A DNA stretch of 64,000 bases from contig JAADGI010000017.1 in assembly GCA_013152415.1 (NCBI GenBank), positions 1 through 64,000 on the forward strand. The letters run 5' to 3'. Below are positions 47,101-53,769 of this stretch, in pieces. Position 1 is the stretch's first letter. Every line of letters begins with the position of its first letter. The position numbers and the translations under genes are program-made. The stretch is from Gammaproteobacteria bacterium. GTDB taxonomy: Bacteria; Pseudomonadota; Gammaproteobacteria; HyVt-429. Below the pieces are notes generated by a model. That model did no database searches. It was not told the origin of the DNA and saw only the letters and a program-made list of their open reading frames with translations.

Positions 47101-49970
47101 GTTGGGTCATGGGGCCGGGGGTGGTGCTGTGGGAAAGTTCGGCGGATTTCGCCCTGGACGTCACCCCCCAAAAAACCGAATACAAGGTCGGGGACACCGC
47201 CCGCTTTCTGGTACAAAACCCCTACCCCGGTGCCCAGGCACTGATTACCCTGGAGCGTTTTGGGGTACAAAAATCCTGGGTGCAAACCCTGAAGGGAAGT
47301 TCCGAGATCATCGAGGTGCCCATAAGCCAGGACTCGCTCCCCGGTTTTTATCTCTCTGTGGTGGTGATGTCGCCACGGGTCGACAAGCCTTTGGGCGAGG
47401 GCAACGTGGACCTGGGCAAACCCAGCTTTCGCATGGGCTATGTGCGCGTACCGGTAAAAGACCCCAGCAAAGAATTGGCTGTCACCATCACGCCAAGCAA
47501 AAAAGAATACCGCCCCCGGGACACTGTCAGCGTCAAACTCCACACCGGCATGACAAACAAACAAGGGCCGGTGGAACTGGCGGTGGCGGTCATCGACGAG
47601 GCGGTGTTCGATCTTATTCAGGGCGGACGCCGCTATTACGACCCCTACACAGGATTTTATAACCTGGAATCCCTGGATGTCCGCAACTACAACCTCCTTG
47701 CCCGCCTCATCGGCCTGCAAAAATTCGAAGAAAAGGGCGCGGTGGCCGGTGGTGACGGTGGTGGCGCTGACTTAAGTCTACGCTCCCTGTTTAAATTTGT
47801 GAGCTACTGGAACCCGGCAATCAAACCCGACACCCAAGGCAACGCCAAAATTGAATTTAAAGCCCCTGACAACCTCACCGGCTGGCGGGTCCTGGCCATT
47901 GCGGTCAATAAAAATGACCGTATGGGCCTGGGCGAGGGCAGCTTCAAGGTCAACCGGCCCACCGAGATTCGCCCGGCCCTGCCCAACCAACTCACCGAGG
48001 GCGACCACCTCCAGGCCCGCTTCACGGTCATGAATCGAAGCGACAAGCCACGCCAGCTAGACATTACGCTCCAGGCACAGGGTGCCCTCACCCCCAAAGG
48101 CAGTAGCACGTCCCAATCGATTCAGCTCGACACCCAACCCTACCAACGCTACCCCGTGACCCTGGCGGTACAGGCCGGGGCCAAGGGTGACATCACCTTC
48201 AAAGTACAAGCCGGTGACGACAAGGATCAGGACGCCATCGAACTGAAACTGCCGGTCAAACGTAAACAGGCCTTGCTCACCGCCGCCCAATACGGCAGCA
48301 GCACCGGCAAGGCCCAGACCGATGTATTATTTCCCAAAAATATCCGCACCGACGTGGGCGGACTCAGCGTAACGGCCTCCCCCACCATCATCGGCGCCGC
48401 CGATGGGGCCTTCCGTTATATGCAAGACTATCCCTACAGCTGTTGGGAACAGAAACTGAGCAAGGCGGTCATGGCCGGATTGTATGGGGACCTGCGTCAA
48501 TACCTGGACCCCAAACTCACCTGGCCCAAGAGCAAGGCCCTGGCCAATGACACCCTCAAGGTTGCCGCCGACCATCAGGCCCCCAACGGTGGCATGGTGT
48601 ACTACAAACCCCTTGATCCCTACGTGGACCCCTACCTCAGCGCCTATACCGCATTGGCCTTTAACTGGTTACGGGACAGCGGTTATAAAATCCCGCAACA
48701 GGTGGAATCCCGCTTGCATGACTACCTGTTGCGCCTGCTACGCAAAAATGTCTTTCCCGATTTTTATTCCAAAGGCATGGGTTCCTCGGTACGCGCCGTA
48801 GCCCTGGCTGCACTCGCCCCCCACAAAAAGATCAACCGCGATGACCTTTTGCGATACAAACCACACCTGGCCACCATGGACCTGTTCGGCAAGGCCCATT
48901 ACCTCCAGGCCCTAAAATACATTAAAGAAGACGCGCTTAAGAAAGATGTCCTCGACCAGATCCAGGCCCACCGCAACGAAAGCGCAGGCAAGCTGGTCTA
49001 TAGCGAAGACATCGACGTGGCCTATCAACGGCTACTGTCATCGACACCCCGCACCCAGTGCGCGGTGCTCAGTGCCCTAATAGATAACAGCCTGGATCAC
49101 AGCAATGCCGACTCCGACGACCCCGCAAGGCTGCTGCGCAGCATCGTGGCCAACCGCAAACGTAGCGACCGTTGGCAGAACACCCAGGAAAATATGTTCT
49201 GCATGAATGCCCTGGCAAACTACGCCCGTCGCTATGAAAATAAAAAACCTAAACTCAAACTGAGCGCCTTTGTAGACCAGACCTTGCTGGGCAAGGCCAC
49301 CTTCAATGGCTTCCGCGACCCGGTAGTCACTTTCAAAAAACCCATTGGCACCGATGATCCCGGACAACAGCGCAAGGTTAAAATTGAGGCCACCGGTCAG
49401 GGCCGCTACTACTTCACCACCCGGCTGCAGTACTCGCCCCAAAAGCTACCCAGCAAGGCCACCAACGCAGGCATGGAGATTCATCGCGAATACAGTGTTG
49501 AACGTAAGGGAAAGTGGACCCTGCTCAAAAACAACATGAACCTCAAACTCGGCGACCTGGTGCGGGTTGACCTGTACCTGCGCCTACCGGCGGCGCGCAA
49601 CTTCGTGGTCATCGACGACCCGGTCCCCGGCGGCCTGGAACCGGTCAACCGGGACCTGGCCACCACATCGCTAATAGACGCCAACAAAGCGAAAATGAAA
49701 TACGCCGATGGGGCCTATTGGTTTCGCTTCAACGACTGGCGCAGCTATGGCTATTCACACTGGAGTTTTTATCACCGTGAATTACGCCACGACTCAGTGC
49801 GCTTCTACTCTGAATACCTGCCGGGGGGGAATTACCACGTGGCCTATACGGCCCAGGTCATTGCCCCCGGCGAATTCACTGTTCTGCCTACCCGGGCCGA
49901 AGAGATGTATAGCCCGGATGTGTTTGGATTGGGGGTACCGGGTAGGTTGCGGGTTTATGAATCGAAGTAA
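44112..49970 (+). CDS. Bacterial alpha-2-macroglobulin, thioester-containing (YfhM-like)
   Basis: A very large periplasmic protease-trapping protein, 1952 residues. The signal peptide covers about 1-32 and is probably cut after AEA; Cys24 is preceded by Phe, so a lipobox is not convincing, unlike the lipoprotein YfhM of E. coli. Macroglobulin-like beta domains follow, then the A2M block (AVIDEAVFDLIQGGRRYYDP; PDNLTGWRVLAIAVNKND) and the thioester motif CWEQ at residues 1444-1447 within an alpha/alpha toroid, and a C-terminal receptor-like domain. The intact Cys and Gln imply a functional thioester trap. Such proteins are usually paired with PbpC to guard and repair the cell wall; here pbpC lies 6.2 kb downstream. 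Confidence 0.93.
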   Translation: MRTISVDFRHTFTLIILSVALLFCPETLVAEANPGPLKIKRITPAGEDVPRGRQIVFQFNQNMVPLGRMERRADEVPITVDPAPDCQWRWLNSRSLACQLNKDKALKPSTRYTVQVNTAFRSVEGHQLQKPVTHTFITQRPKLRRSYFKTWLAPGMPVIRITFDQAVRPESVGQHLFLSNLAGERIPLIVKPDKSQRKQPAPGQKGSGLLETLQQWWQDGLKQLSKLGRSQGSESGEGGRHWQLQPQAELPLDQAFKLMIEPGLQAVEGKQRGIERRVVKTFHTFPPFAFLGIRCTSNTGKTLRLRKSAGDPVSRCNPQRGVALMFSTPINKTRATKNIHWTPDLAGGRKDYDPWANSYADASLSRAHKKGRSYSLYLPMWLKAYETYTLAAKAGDIRDAFDRPLAKDIDSRFNTDHRRPRLHLEHKFSTLESGVDTHLPVVVTNLESLNLSYDILTTDGRTPNNKKSIDLYKTQDLAYAYPIKVRDLIEADSGALQGYWGTTPELPGYKPRYRKHRWFFSQVTPFHTQVKLGHYNSLVWVTDFATGQPVANARVSIYVEPFGRFSKQPSTLAEATTDESGIAMLPGTEQLDPELKVLGNWNRFKPHLFVRVDKDKQLALVPLIHDFRVYAYGAQQRYIPTQSRKRHGHIRSWGFTAQGVYRAGDEIEYKLYVRDQDNQRFKPAPLQGYRLKIMGPTGKTVHQVKDLRLSGFGAHHGRFTVPKTGAVGWYRFELSAKFTQQRWYPLRVLVSDFTPAPFRVSSALNGNLFTIGDQVKITTQAKLHAGGPYARAQTRVTAQLRATPLRATDPALKAYRFDVIAPGTTDHTVHQSQGSVDDRGELQTPFTLPDNKVVYGQLTVESAVRDDRGKYIASTQTAAYAGRDRYVGLYQKDWVLKANTPAEINTLVIDQKGQVVVGTAVDAIIEHRETHAARVKSAGNAYLTQYTHKWVKVGRCQHTSKKTPGRCALTPKKSGYYRITARIKDSRGREHSSQLTRWVMGPGVVLWESSADFALDVTPQKTEYKVGDTARFLVQNPYPGAQALITLERFGVQKSWVQTLKGSSEIIEVPISQDSLPGFYLSVVVMSPRVDKPLGEGNVDLGKPSFRMGYVRVPVKDPSKELAVTITPSKKEYRPRDTVSVKLHTGMTNKQGPVELAVAVIDEAVFDLIQGGRRYYDPYTGFYNLESLDVRNYNLLARLIGLQKFEEKGAVAGGDGGGADLSLRSLFKFVSYWNPAIKPDTQGNAKIEFKAPDNLTGWRVLAIAVNKNDRMGLGEGSFKVNRPTEIRPALPNQLTEGDHLQARFTVMNRSDKPRQLDITLQAQGALTPKGSSTSQSIQLDTQPYQRYPVTLAVQAGAKGDITFKVQAGDDKDQDAIELKLPVKRKQALLTAAQYGSSTGKAQTDVLFPKNIRTDVGGLSVTASPTIIGAADGAFRYMQDYPYSCWEQKLSKAVMAGLYGDLRQYLDPKLTWPKSKALANDTLKVAADHQAPNGGMVYYKPLDPYVDPYLSAYTALAFNWLRDSGYKIPQQVESRLHDYLLRLLRKNVFPDFYSKGMGSSVRAVALAALAPHKKINRDDLLRYKPHLATMDLFGKAHYLQALKYIKEDALKKDVLDQIQAHRNESAGKLVYSEDIDVAYQRLLSSTPRTQCAVLSALIDNSLDHSNADSDDPARLLRSIVANRKRSDRWQNTQENMFCMNALANYARRYENKKPKLKLSAFVDQTLLGKATFNGFRDPVVTFKKPIGTDDPGQQRKVKIEATGQGRYYFTTRLQYSPQKLPSKATNAGMEIHREYSVERKGKWTLLKNNMNLKLGDLVRVDLYLRLPAARNFVVIDDPVPGGLEPVNRDLATTSLIDANKAKMKYADGAYWFRFNDWRSYGYSHWSFYHRELRHDSVRFYSEYLPGGNYHVAYTAQVIAPGEFTVLPTRAEEMYSPDVFGLGVPGRLRVYESK

Positions 49971-50030
49971 AAAAGCTTAGCCGTGAAGACGCGAAGGCAC
50001 AGACCTCGGTACCCCCTTGTGGGGTAGAAA
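49971..50030. repeat. Dispersed intergenic repeat, inverse copy of 12803-12832 element
   Basis: Immediately after the alpha-2-macroglobulin stop, the stretch at 49997-50027 (CAGACCTCGGTACC then CCCTTGTGGGGTAG) is the inverse complement of 12803-12832 with few differences. The adjoining gccgtgaagacgcgaagg is also found, changed, at 52801-52820. It shows the element at two distant intergenic places and in two orientations. Confidence 0.65.
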
Positions 50031-50144
50031 TAAGCGTCAAAAGGCTAGGGATGAAAACATGGACATAATGGCTTGGTAATGTTGCAATGCAAGAATTGAC
50101 CCCATACTCTGTTTGTAACCGGATAAACTCAAGAGAATTTAATC

Positions 50145-50354
50145 ATGGCCACAGAGCGCAACCACATACGCGAGTTGATCGATAAGCTCGAAGAACTGCC
50201 GCCGGAGCGCATCGCGGAAGTGGAAGACTTTATCGATTTTCTGAAGCAGCGGGATACCGACCGGCAATTGACGCACACGGCGGCGAAGGCCGCCGAGCCG
50301 AGTTTTCACAAGGTGTGGGATAACCCGGACGATGCCGTCTATGACGCCCTTTGA
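50145..50354 (+). CDS. Antitoxin-like protein (DUF2281 type)
   Basis: 69 residues with a helical, charged N-terminus (ELIDKLEELPPERIAEVEDF) and IDFLKQR, the pattern of DUF2281-like antitoxins, and an acidic C-terminus. It precedes and overlaps a MazF/PemK-type toxin gene, so it is most likely the cognate antitoxin that neutralises the toxin and may repress the operon. Start ATG at 50145, preceded by AAGAGAATTTAATC, a modest ribosome-binding site. It is the first gene of the accessory island. Confidence 0.75.
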   Translation: MATERNHIRELIDKLEELPPERIAEVEDFIDFLKQRDTDRQLTHTAAKAAEPSFHKVWDNPDDAVYDAL

Positions 50355-50679
50355 GTTCGGCAACATCCTCCTGGTGCCGTTTCCATTCACCGACCAGTCC
50401 ACCACCAAGAAACGCCCCGCCGTTGTCATCAGCTCAGAAGCCTACAACACCGTGCGGCCCGATCTCATCATCATGGCCGTAACCTCCCAGATCAAACCAG
50501 CTTCGGTTATCGGCGAAGTGATCATTCAGGACTGGCAGGCTGCAAACCTGCTCAAGCCCTCGGCCATCAAGCCCATCATTACCACCATCGAGAAGCCTCT
50601 GGTCATCAAGACCCTGGGGCGGCTAAAAGAAGAAGATCAAAAAGCGTTGCAGGAAAGCTTGAAGATGATTTTGGGGTAA
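50341..50679 (+). CDS. MazF/PemK family toxin (endoribonuclease)
   Basis: 112 residues from ATG at 50341; an in-frame ATG at 50332 is an alternative. The family signature is clear: GNILLVPFPFTDQSTTKKRPAVVIS at the N-terminus, split here as GNILLVPFPFTDQ and KKRPAVVIS, then LIIMAVTSQ and a C-terminal LGRLKEED. MazF-type toxins cut RNA at short sequences and act in stress or as addiction modules. It overlaps the antitoxin gene by 14 nt, the usual coupled layout. No promoter was recognised. Confidence 0.85.
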   Translation: MTPFEFGNILLVPFPFTDQSTTKKRPAVVISSEAYNTVRPDLIIMAVTSQIKPASVIGEVIIQDWQAANLLKPSAIKPIITTIEKPLVIKTLGRLKEEDQKALQESLKMILG

Positions 50680-50751
50680 CGGTAAACGGGACATGGAATG
50701 TGCCCCTTATCATAAGTATATTAGCTTTTATTGCTCTCTGACCCGGGTTCT

Positions 50752-50863
50752 GGGATATTTGGGGTCGGGGATATTTGGGGTCGGGGATATTTGGGGTCGG
50801 AGTAAAAACTACCCCTCAATCCTTCGATCAATCTTATGAGTTTTTGCTCTGACCCTAAATTTT
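50752..50863 (+). repeat. REP-like palindrome copy 1 with 3 x 16-bp leader repeats
   Basis: Three tandem copies of gggatatttggggtcg (50752-50799) lead into a palindrome whose arms are GGTCGGAGTAAAAACT (50795-50810) and AGTTTTTGCTCTGACC (50839-50854); they pair fully if G-T wobbles are allowed. The 28-base loop is conserved in all copies, and CTAAATTT follows. It lies between the toxin gene and the HNH gene. No transposase is nearby. Confidence 0.85.
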
Positions 50864-50978
50864 CGTTTACGTATTTTGTCCTACTAAATCAGGTTAACCG
50901 GTTGATTATATTAAAGTCAATAAATACGACACCCTAAATGACCGAAAGCATATTGGACATTTAGGCCCACTACTTATA

Positions 50979-50985
50979 GTTATGT
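50979..50985 (+). other. Integron-like core site (5' side of HNH unit)
   Basis: GTTATGT here, extended by G, is the exact inverse complement of CACATAAC at 51433-51440, near the 3' end of the following gene. In integron cassettes the 5' end (TTRRRY) and the inverse core at the 3' end of the same unit are complementary in this way. It sits 30 bases before the HNH start codon. Confidence 0.4.
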
Positions 50986-51008
50986 GAACATGAATATGGA
51001 GTATTGAT

Positions 51009-51458
51009 TTGTCAGGTAAAAAACTTAAAGATATCTTGAAATACAAGCCTGGTAGGAAACCCTCGGATACAATTAAAAAAGCCTACTTGGATTGGCGGCA
51101 GAATCAAAATCCTCCAATTCCTTTGCGATGTGATATTTCAACTTGCTATTTCCATACACATGAACTGATATGGAACGGAAAGGAGCTTAAACCAATTCTT
51201 GATCATATTAATGGGGTGAACGGTGACAACAATCCAATAAACCTAAGATTTATTTGTTCAAATTGTAATTCTCAGCAACAAACAACAGGCGGTGGAAACA
51301 AAGGGCGTGTAACCCAGGAGCAAAGCGCTTTCTCAATTAAACGCGAAGATGGCAGCAAAGAAGAAAACGTATTGCCTGAAGAACATGCTAAATTTGGTGA
51401 TTCATGTGATGCTGATGTGATTAAGGCAAAAACACATAACAAAACAAATCAATATTGA
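51009..51458 (+). CDS. HNH endonuclease-type protein
   Basis: 149 residues from TTG at 51009, with GGAG seven bases upstream. The zinc/HNH region is visible: RCDISTCYF (two Cys), then PILDHINGVNGDNNPINLRF and ICSNCNSQ, giving the H-N-N order plus a second CxxC pair. HNH proteins cut or nick DNA in homing, restriction, phage or repair settings; the role here is unknown. The C-terminal 50 residues are polar and probably disordered. It occupies its own unit between a REP-like element and a long palindrome, with AT-rich codon use unlike the core genes. Confidence 0.75.
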   Translation: MSGKKLKDILKYKPGRKPSDTIKKAYLDWRQNQNPPIPLRCDISTCYFHTHELIWNGKELKPILDHINGVNGDNNPINLRFICSNCNSQQQTTGGGNKGRVTQEQSAFSIKREDGSKEENVLPEEHAKFGDSCDADVIKAKTHNKTNQY

Positions 51459-51552
51459 CGTTTTTAATCGAGGCTTTTTCATGCTATTCGCTCCGCTCAA
51501 TAATCGCATAAAAAGCCTCGATTAAAAACGCAAGTTATTTGTGGCATTATGC
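51433..51552 (+). repeat. attC-like long palindrome after the HNH gene
   Basis: A 21-bp perfect stem (51459-51479 with 51510-51530) flanks a 30-base loop that can itself pair partly with bulges. The arms continue outward imperfectly through ACAAAT (left) and ATTTGT (right) to CATAAC (51435-51440) and ATTATG (51546-51551). Total about 120 bp, within the attC size range, with the stop region of the upstream gene inside the left arm and the next gene's ATG 17 bases beyond the right end. The right core is ATTATGC rather than canonical GTTRRRY, so it may be inactive. An ordinary terminator hairpin is the alternative. Confidence 0.5.
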
Positions 51553-51568
51553 ATCACAAGGATAATAT

Positions 51569-51901
51569 ATGAGTGAACCAATCATAATTTCTCTTATCGG
51601 CATAGCTGGTGCAGTAGTAGGTTCAATTGCCACTATGGCAGGCAATTTCATGATGCACTGGCTCAAGGAAAGGTCAGAGTCAAAAAAGGAAGAACCAGCA
51701 AGGGAATTATTGACTGAAATGTTAAACCACAATGACTATACATGGAGAAAGTTAGAAACTCTAATGCACGTAATCGGGGCTGATGAAGAGAAAACCAAAC
51801 GTTTACTTCTTCAAGTTGGTGCTCGCGCTTCTGAAGACGGCCAGTCAAAGTGGGCGCTAAAGTCTCGCGCACCACTAAACAAAAGCGGTTCAAATGCATA
51901 A
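51569..51901 (+). CDS. Small membrane-anchored protein of unknown function
   Basis: 110 residues, preceded by AAGGATAATAT. One N-terminal membrane helix (about 5-28, IISLIGIAGAVVGSIATMAG) and then a charged, helical cytoplasmic-type part (MHWLKERSESKKEEPARELL). I do not recognise a family; proteins of this layout are frequent among mobile gene cassettes and phage-like regions. Its stop codon lies inside GCATAACAAG (51896-51905), a position typical for the inverse core of integron cassettes. Confidence 0.6.
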   Translation: MSEPIIISLIGIAGAVVGSIATMAGNFMMHWLKERSESKKEEPARELLTEMLNHNDYTWRKLETLMHVIGADEEKTKRLLLQVGARASEDGQSKWALKSRAPLNKSGSNA

Positions 51902-51907
51902 CAAGAA

Positions 51908-51975
51908 AATAGGAAATAGGGGTCAATAGGAAATAGGGGTCAATAGGAAATAGGGGTCAATAGGAAATAGGGGTC
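51908..51975 (+). repeat. Tandem repeat, 4 x 17 bp
   Basis: Four perfect head-to-tail copies of aataggaaataggggtc at 51908, 51925, 51942 and 51959. It directly follows the GCATAACAAG end of the previous unit and so replaces the rest of any attC site that may have been there. There are no spacers, so it is not a CRISPR array. The ggggtc ending recalls the leader repeats of the REP-like elements nearby. Confidence 0.9.
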
Positions 51976-52099
51976 AAGTCGCTTGCTTCATAATACTTAG
52001 CGATCTACTCGTTTAATAGGGTGTTGATTTGCATATCAACAGCAGTTAAAGGGTCATTAATGTACACTTTGCATGGGACAATTAGGTCCTTCATGCTAA

Positions 52100-52106
52100 G
52101 TTGGGC
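52100..52106 (+). other. Integron-like core site (5' side of DUF4160/DUF2442 unit)
   Basis: GTTGGGC is a canonical GTTRRRY core. The 3' end of the same unit carries GTCCAAT at 52637-52643, which matches the inverse complement GCCCAAC at five of seven bases and overlaps the stop codon. A bulged hairpin just upstream of the core (GCATG-GGAC with GTCC-CATGC, about 52073-52096) could be the rest of a truncated recombination site. Confidence 0.35.
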
Positions 52107-52127
52107 GTAACAGGATAGATAGTTATC

Positions 52128-52400
52128 ATGCCTACAATATCGATGTTTTATGGCATCCTTATCCGGATGTTTTTCTACGATACGGAAAAACACAATATGC
52201 CGCATATTCATGCTGAATATCAGGACCAGGTAGCCGTGTACTCTATTCTCGATGGAACCGTCTTGGCGGGTAGGCTTCCACCAAAGAAACACAAGTTGAT
52301 TGTCGCATGGATTGAAATACACCAGGAAGATCTTTTCGCTGACTGGCAACTGGCTGTCAATGGCAAGAAACTATTTCCAATTCGAGGGCTAGACCAATGA
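52128..52400 (+). CDS. DUF4160 family protein
   Basis: 90 residues matching the DUF4160 pattern: IRMFFYDTEKHNMPHIHAEY near residue 12, VYSILDGTVLAGRLPPKKHK and VAWIEIHQEDLFADW. DUF4160 genes are regularly followed by a DUF2442 gene, as here with a 4-nt overlap, and the pair is suspected to act as a toxin-antitoxin-like module; this is not proven as far as I know. It is the first gene of a unit that starts with an integron-like core site 22 bases upstream. Confidence 0.85.
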   Translation: MPTISMFYGILIRMFFYDTEKHNMPHIHAEYQDQVAVYSILDGTVLAGRLPPKKHKLIVAWIEIHQEDLFADWQLAVNGKKLFPIRGLDQ

Positions 52401-52645
52401 ATATTACAGAAGTTATTCCGAAAGATAATTATGTGCTATACATCAAAGCCGAAGACGGGAAAGCAGGTTTATTTGACGTAAAGCCATATCTCGAATCCGA
52501 TGTCTTCTCACCGCTGAAAGACAGAGATGAGTTCGAACGAATTCATAACGGTAAATATTTTATTGAATGGGACTGTGGAGCAGATCTTACCGCTGATACC
52601 ATTCAAGCACGATGGGAAACTGTAACGACTAAAACTGTCCAATAA
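52397..52645 (+). CDS. DUF2442 family protein
   Basis: 82 residues of the DUF2442 type (NYVLYIKAEDGKAGLFDVKPYL split as YIKAEDGKAGLFDV, then FSPLKDRDEFERIH and IEWDCGADLTADTI). It overlaps the DUF4160 gene by 4 nt, the standard pairing; a DNA-binding antitoxin-like role has been suggested for such proteins on the basis of context. The stop lies within an imperfect inverse-core sequence (GTCCAAT), followed by AAGACGCTCCAGC, which also looks like the left part of an attC site. Confidence 0.85.
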   Translation: MNITEVIPKDNYVLYIKAEDGKAGLFDVKPYLESDVFSPLKDRDEFERIHNGKYFIEWDCGADLTADTIQARWETVTTKTVQ

Positions 52646-52670
52646 GACGCTCCAGCAACCTAGGATAAGG

Positions 52671-52767
52671 GATATTTGGCAGATATTTGGGGTCGGAGTA
52701 AAAACTACCCCTCAATCCTTCGATCGATCTTATGAGTTTTTGCTCTGACCCTAAATTTTGCTAAATT
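52671..52767 (+). repeat. REP-like palindrome copy 2
   Basis: Arms 52691-52706 and 52735-52750 carry the same 16-base sequences as copy 1, preceded by two uneven gatatttgg leader units and followed by ctaaattttgctaaatttt. The loop has GATCGATCTT where copies 1 and 3 have GATCAATCTT. It runs straight into a second copy of the alpha-2-macroglobulin gene end at 52768. Confidence 0.85.
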
Positions 52768-52813
52768 TTGCGGGTTTATGAAACGAAATGAAAGAGTTTA
52801 GCCACGAAGACGC
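52768..52813 (+). repeat. Duplicate of the alpha-2-macroglobulin gene 3' end
   Basis: 46 bases matching 49947-49992 at 39 positions. The first copy encodes the last residues LRVYESK and stop of the alpha-2-macroglobulin and the start of the downstream repeat; this second copy would encode LRVYETK and stop. The differences inside the codons are conservative, which suggests descent from a related allele rather than chance. The match ends near 52813. Confidence 0.8.
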
Positions 52814-52921
52814 AGAGTAGGTGCGAATTCATTCGTACAAACACGTTTGAGGCTCTGTGTTATAAATAGAACAGAATGTGATAAATAGAATCCACCAATC
52901 AATACTATTAGGGGATGCACT

Positions 52922-53095
52922 ATGACTGAGATCGAAAAGCCTACGGAAGATGAAAAGGTAACATGCGAGATTTGTCTTAAGGAAATCCCAAAGTCTGCGG
53001 CAAAGAGTGAGGAGGCCAATGATTATGTTGCCCACTTTTGCGGCCTGGATTGTTACGAGAAATGGAAGGAACAGAATAACAAAGAGAATAGATAA
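52922..53095 (+). CDS. DUF3330-type small zinc-ribbon-like protein
   Basis: 57 residues, too short for many gene finders, start ATG at 52922 behind AGGGGATGCACT. It has two cysteine pairs: CEICLKEIP (about residue 15) and CGLDCYEKW (about 40), with SEEANDYVAHF between them, as in DUF3330 proteins carried by transposons and gene cassettes. Probably binds one metal ion; role unknown. All island genes including this one lie on the plus strand. Confidence 0.75.
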   Translation: MTEIEKPTEDEKVTCEICLKEIPKSAAKSEEANDYVAHFCGLDCYEKWKEQNNKENR

Positions 53096-53102
53096 GAGCC
53101 CA

Positions 53103-53170
53103 GATATTGATATTTAGGATCAGAACAAAAACTACCCCGATCCTTGGCGTAGTCTGAGAGTTTTTACCCA
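53103..53170 (+). repeat. Degenerate REP-like copy
   Basis: Recognisable pieces of the REP-like element in the right order: a gatattgatatttagg leader, GATCAGAACAAAAACTACCCC in place of the left arm (given here as GATCAGAACAAAAACT), gatccttgg from the loop, and AGTTTTTAC with the rest of the right arm lost. It shows an older, decayed member of the family lying between intact copies. Confidence 0.6.
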
Positions 53171-53289
53171 ATCATTGCATAAATGTAGCTTAAAATTCGA
53201 TCAAGCAGATTGCTTCAAGACGTTCAAATAATGCAACAACTCGGATTTTACGGTGGAATTAGCGCTCATGGTCAAGGTCAGTTTGCCTC

Positions 53290-53377
53290 GGATATTTGGG
53301 ATATTTGGAGTCGGAGTAAAAACTACCCCTCAATCCTTCGATCAATCTTATGAGTTTTTGCTCTGACCCTAAATTTA
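53290..53377 (+). repeat. REP-like palindrome copy 3
   Basis: Arms 53309-53324 and 53353-53368, loop as in copy 1 (GATCAATCTT), two gatatttgg leader units. The next gene's ATG is only 7 bases past the element, so the repeat must carry or displace that gene's promoter. Confidence 0.85.
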
Positions 53378-53383
53378 AATCTG

Positions 53384-53722
53384 ATGAAAAATAGCATCAC
53401 AGTCCAGAGAATTAGTAATGCAACGCTTTTTAAGCTGTTACTAATCGGCAACTTCGTTGTATGCCTGGTTTATCTCTTTGGGTTAGCGATTTACTTTACC
53501 ATTTCAATCATTTCCGAACCGGGAATTATCGATGAAACAGTAAAAGCCGTAACCCACCCGATTGGTTGGAGGTTTTTACTAGTTTGGGGCGCCTTGGGTG
53601 TGGGATTCGCTGTAATTCAGTTTATTTCCTTCTGGATTGTCACTTGCTTAGGACTGTGGGCTTACTCAAAATTCCGAACAGTGGAATTGACATATATTCC
53701 ACCACCGGATATTGAGACTTAA
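53384..53722 (+). CDS. Small two-helix membrane protein of unknown function
   Basis: 112 residues with two membrane segments (about 17-42, LLLIGNFVVCLVYLFGLAIY; about 66-95, FLLVWGALGVGFAVIQFISF) and the ending LGLWAYSKFR plus a polar tail. Proteins of this shape are frequent cargo of integron cassettes; no function can be named. The stop codon is inside ACTTAAACAAGG, followed by a hairpin typical of attC sites (53732-53760). No clear ribosome-binding site separates it from REP copy 3. Confidence 0.65.
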   Translation: MKNSITVQRISNATLFKLLLIGNFVVCLVYLFGLAIYFTISIISEPGIIDETVKAVTHPIGWRFLLVWGALGVGFAVIQFISFWIVTCLGLWAYSKFRTVELTYIPPPDIET

Positions 53723-53760
53723 ACAAGGCGCCCAAGTCGGACGGCTTCGCCGTCGCTTGG
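53716..53760 (+). repeat. Partial attC-like site after the membrane-protein gene
   Basis: GACTTAAAC (53716-53724) containing the stop codon is followed by AAGGCGCC and the hairpin CCAAGTCGGACGGC-TTC-GCCGTCGCTTGG at 53732-53760. The left arm has two bases (T and G) with no partner in the right arm, as attC sites have unpaired bases on one side. The right outer arm and core are missing; REP copy 4 begins instead within 10 bases. The 5' end of the unit, ATTTAAATC at 53373-53381, matches the expected GTTTAAGTC at seven of nine bases. Confidence 0.45.
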
Positions 53761-53769
53761 CTTGGTCGT

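Noticed and set aside
46989-47720. 243-codon minus-strand frame inside the alpha-2-macroglobulin gene
   Set aside because: It lies wholly within a well-supported gene in a GC-rich stretch, and its composition (His/Gly/Val-rich) looks like an antisense shadow with no family features.
51908-51975. CRISPR array
   Set aside because: The units are head-to-tail without spacers, only 17 bp long, and there are no cas genes.
52005-52349. Minus-strand frame of 114 codons opposite the DUF4160 gene
   Set aside because: Most of it is antisense to a recognised gene. Its last 30 codons (52007-52106) lie outside and could be a fragment, but nothing supports expression.
53231-53353. 40-codon frame running into REP copy 3
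   Set aside because: It has no ribosome-binding site, and its C-terminal third is simply the translated repeat.
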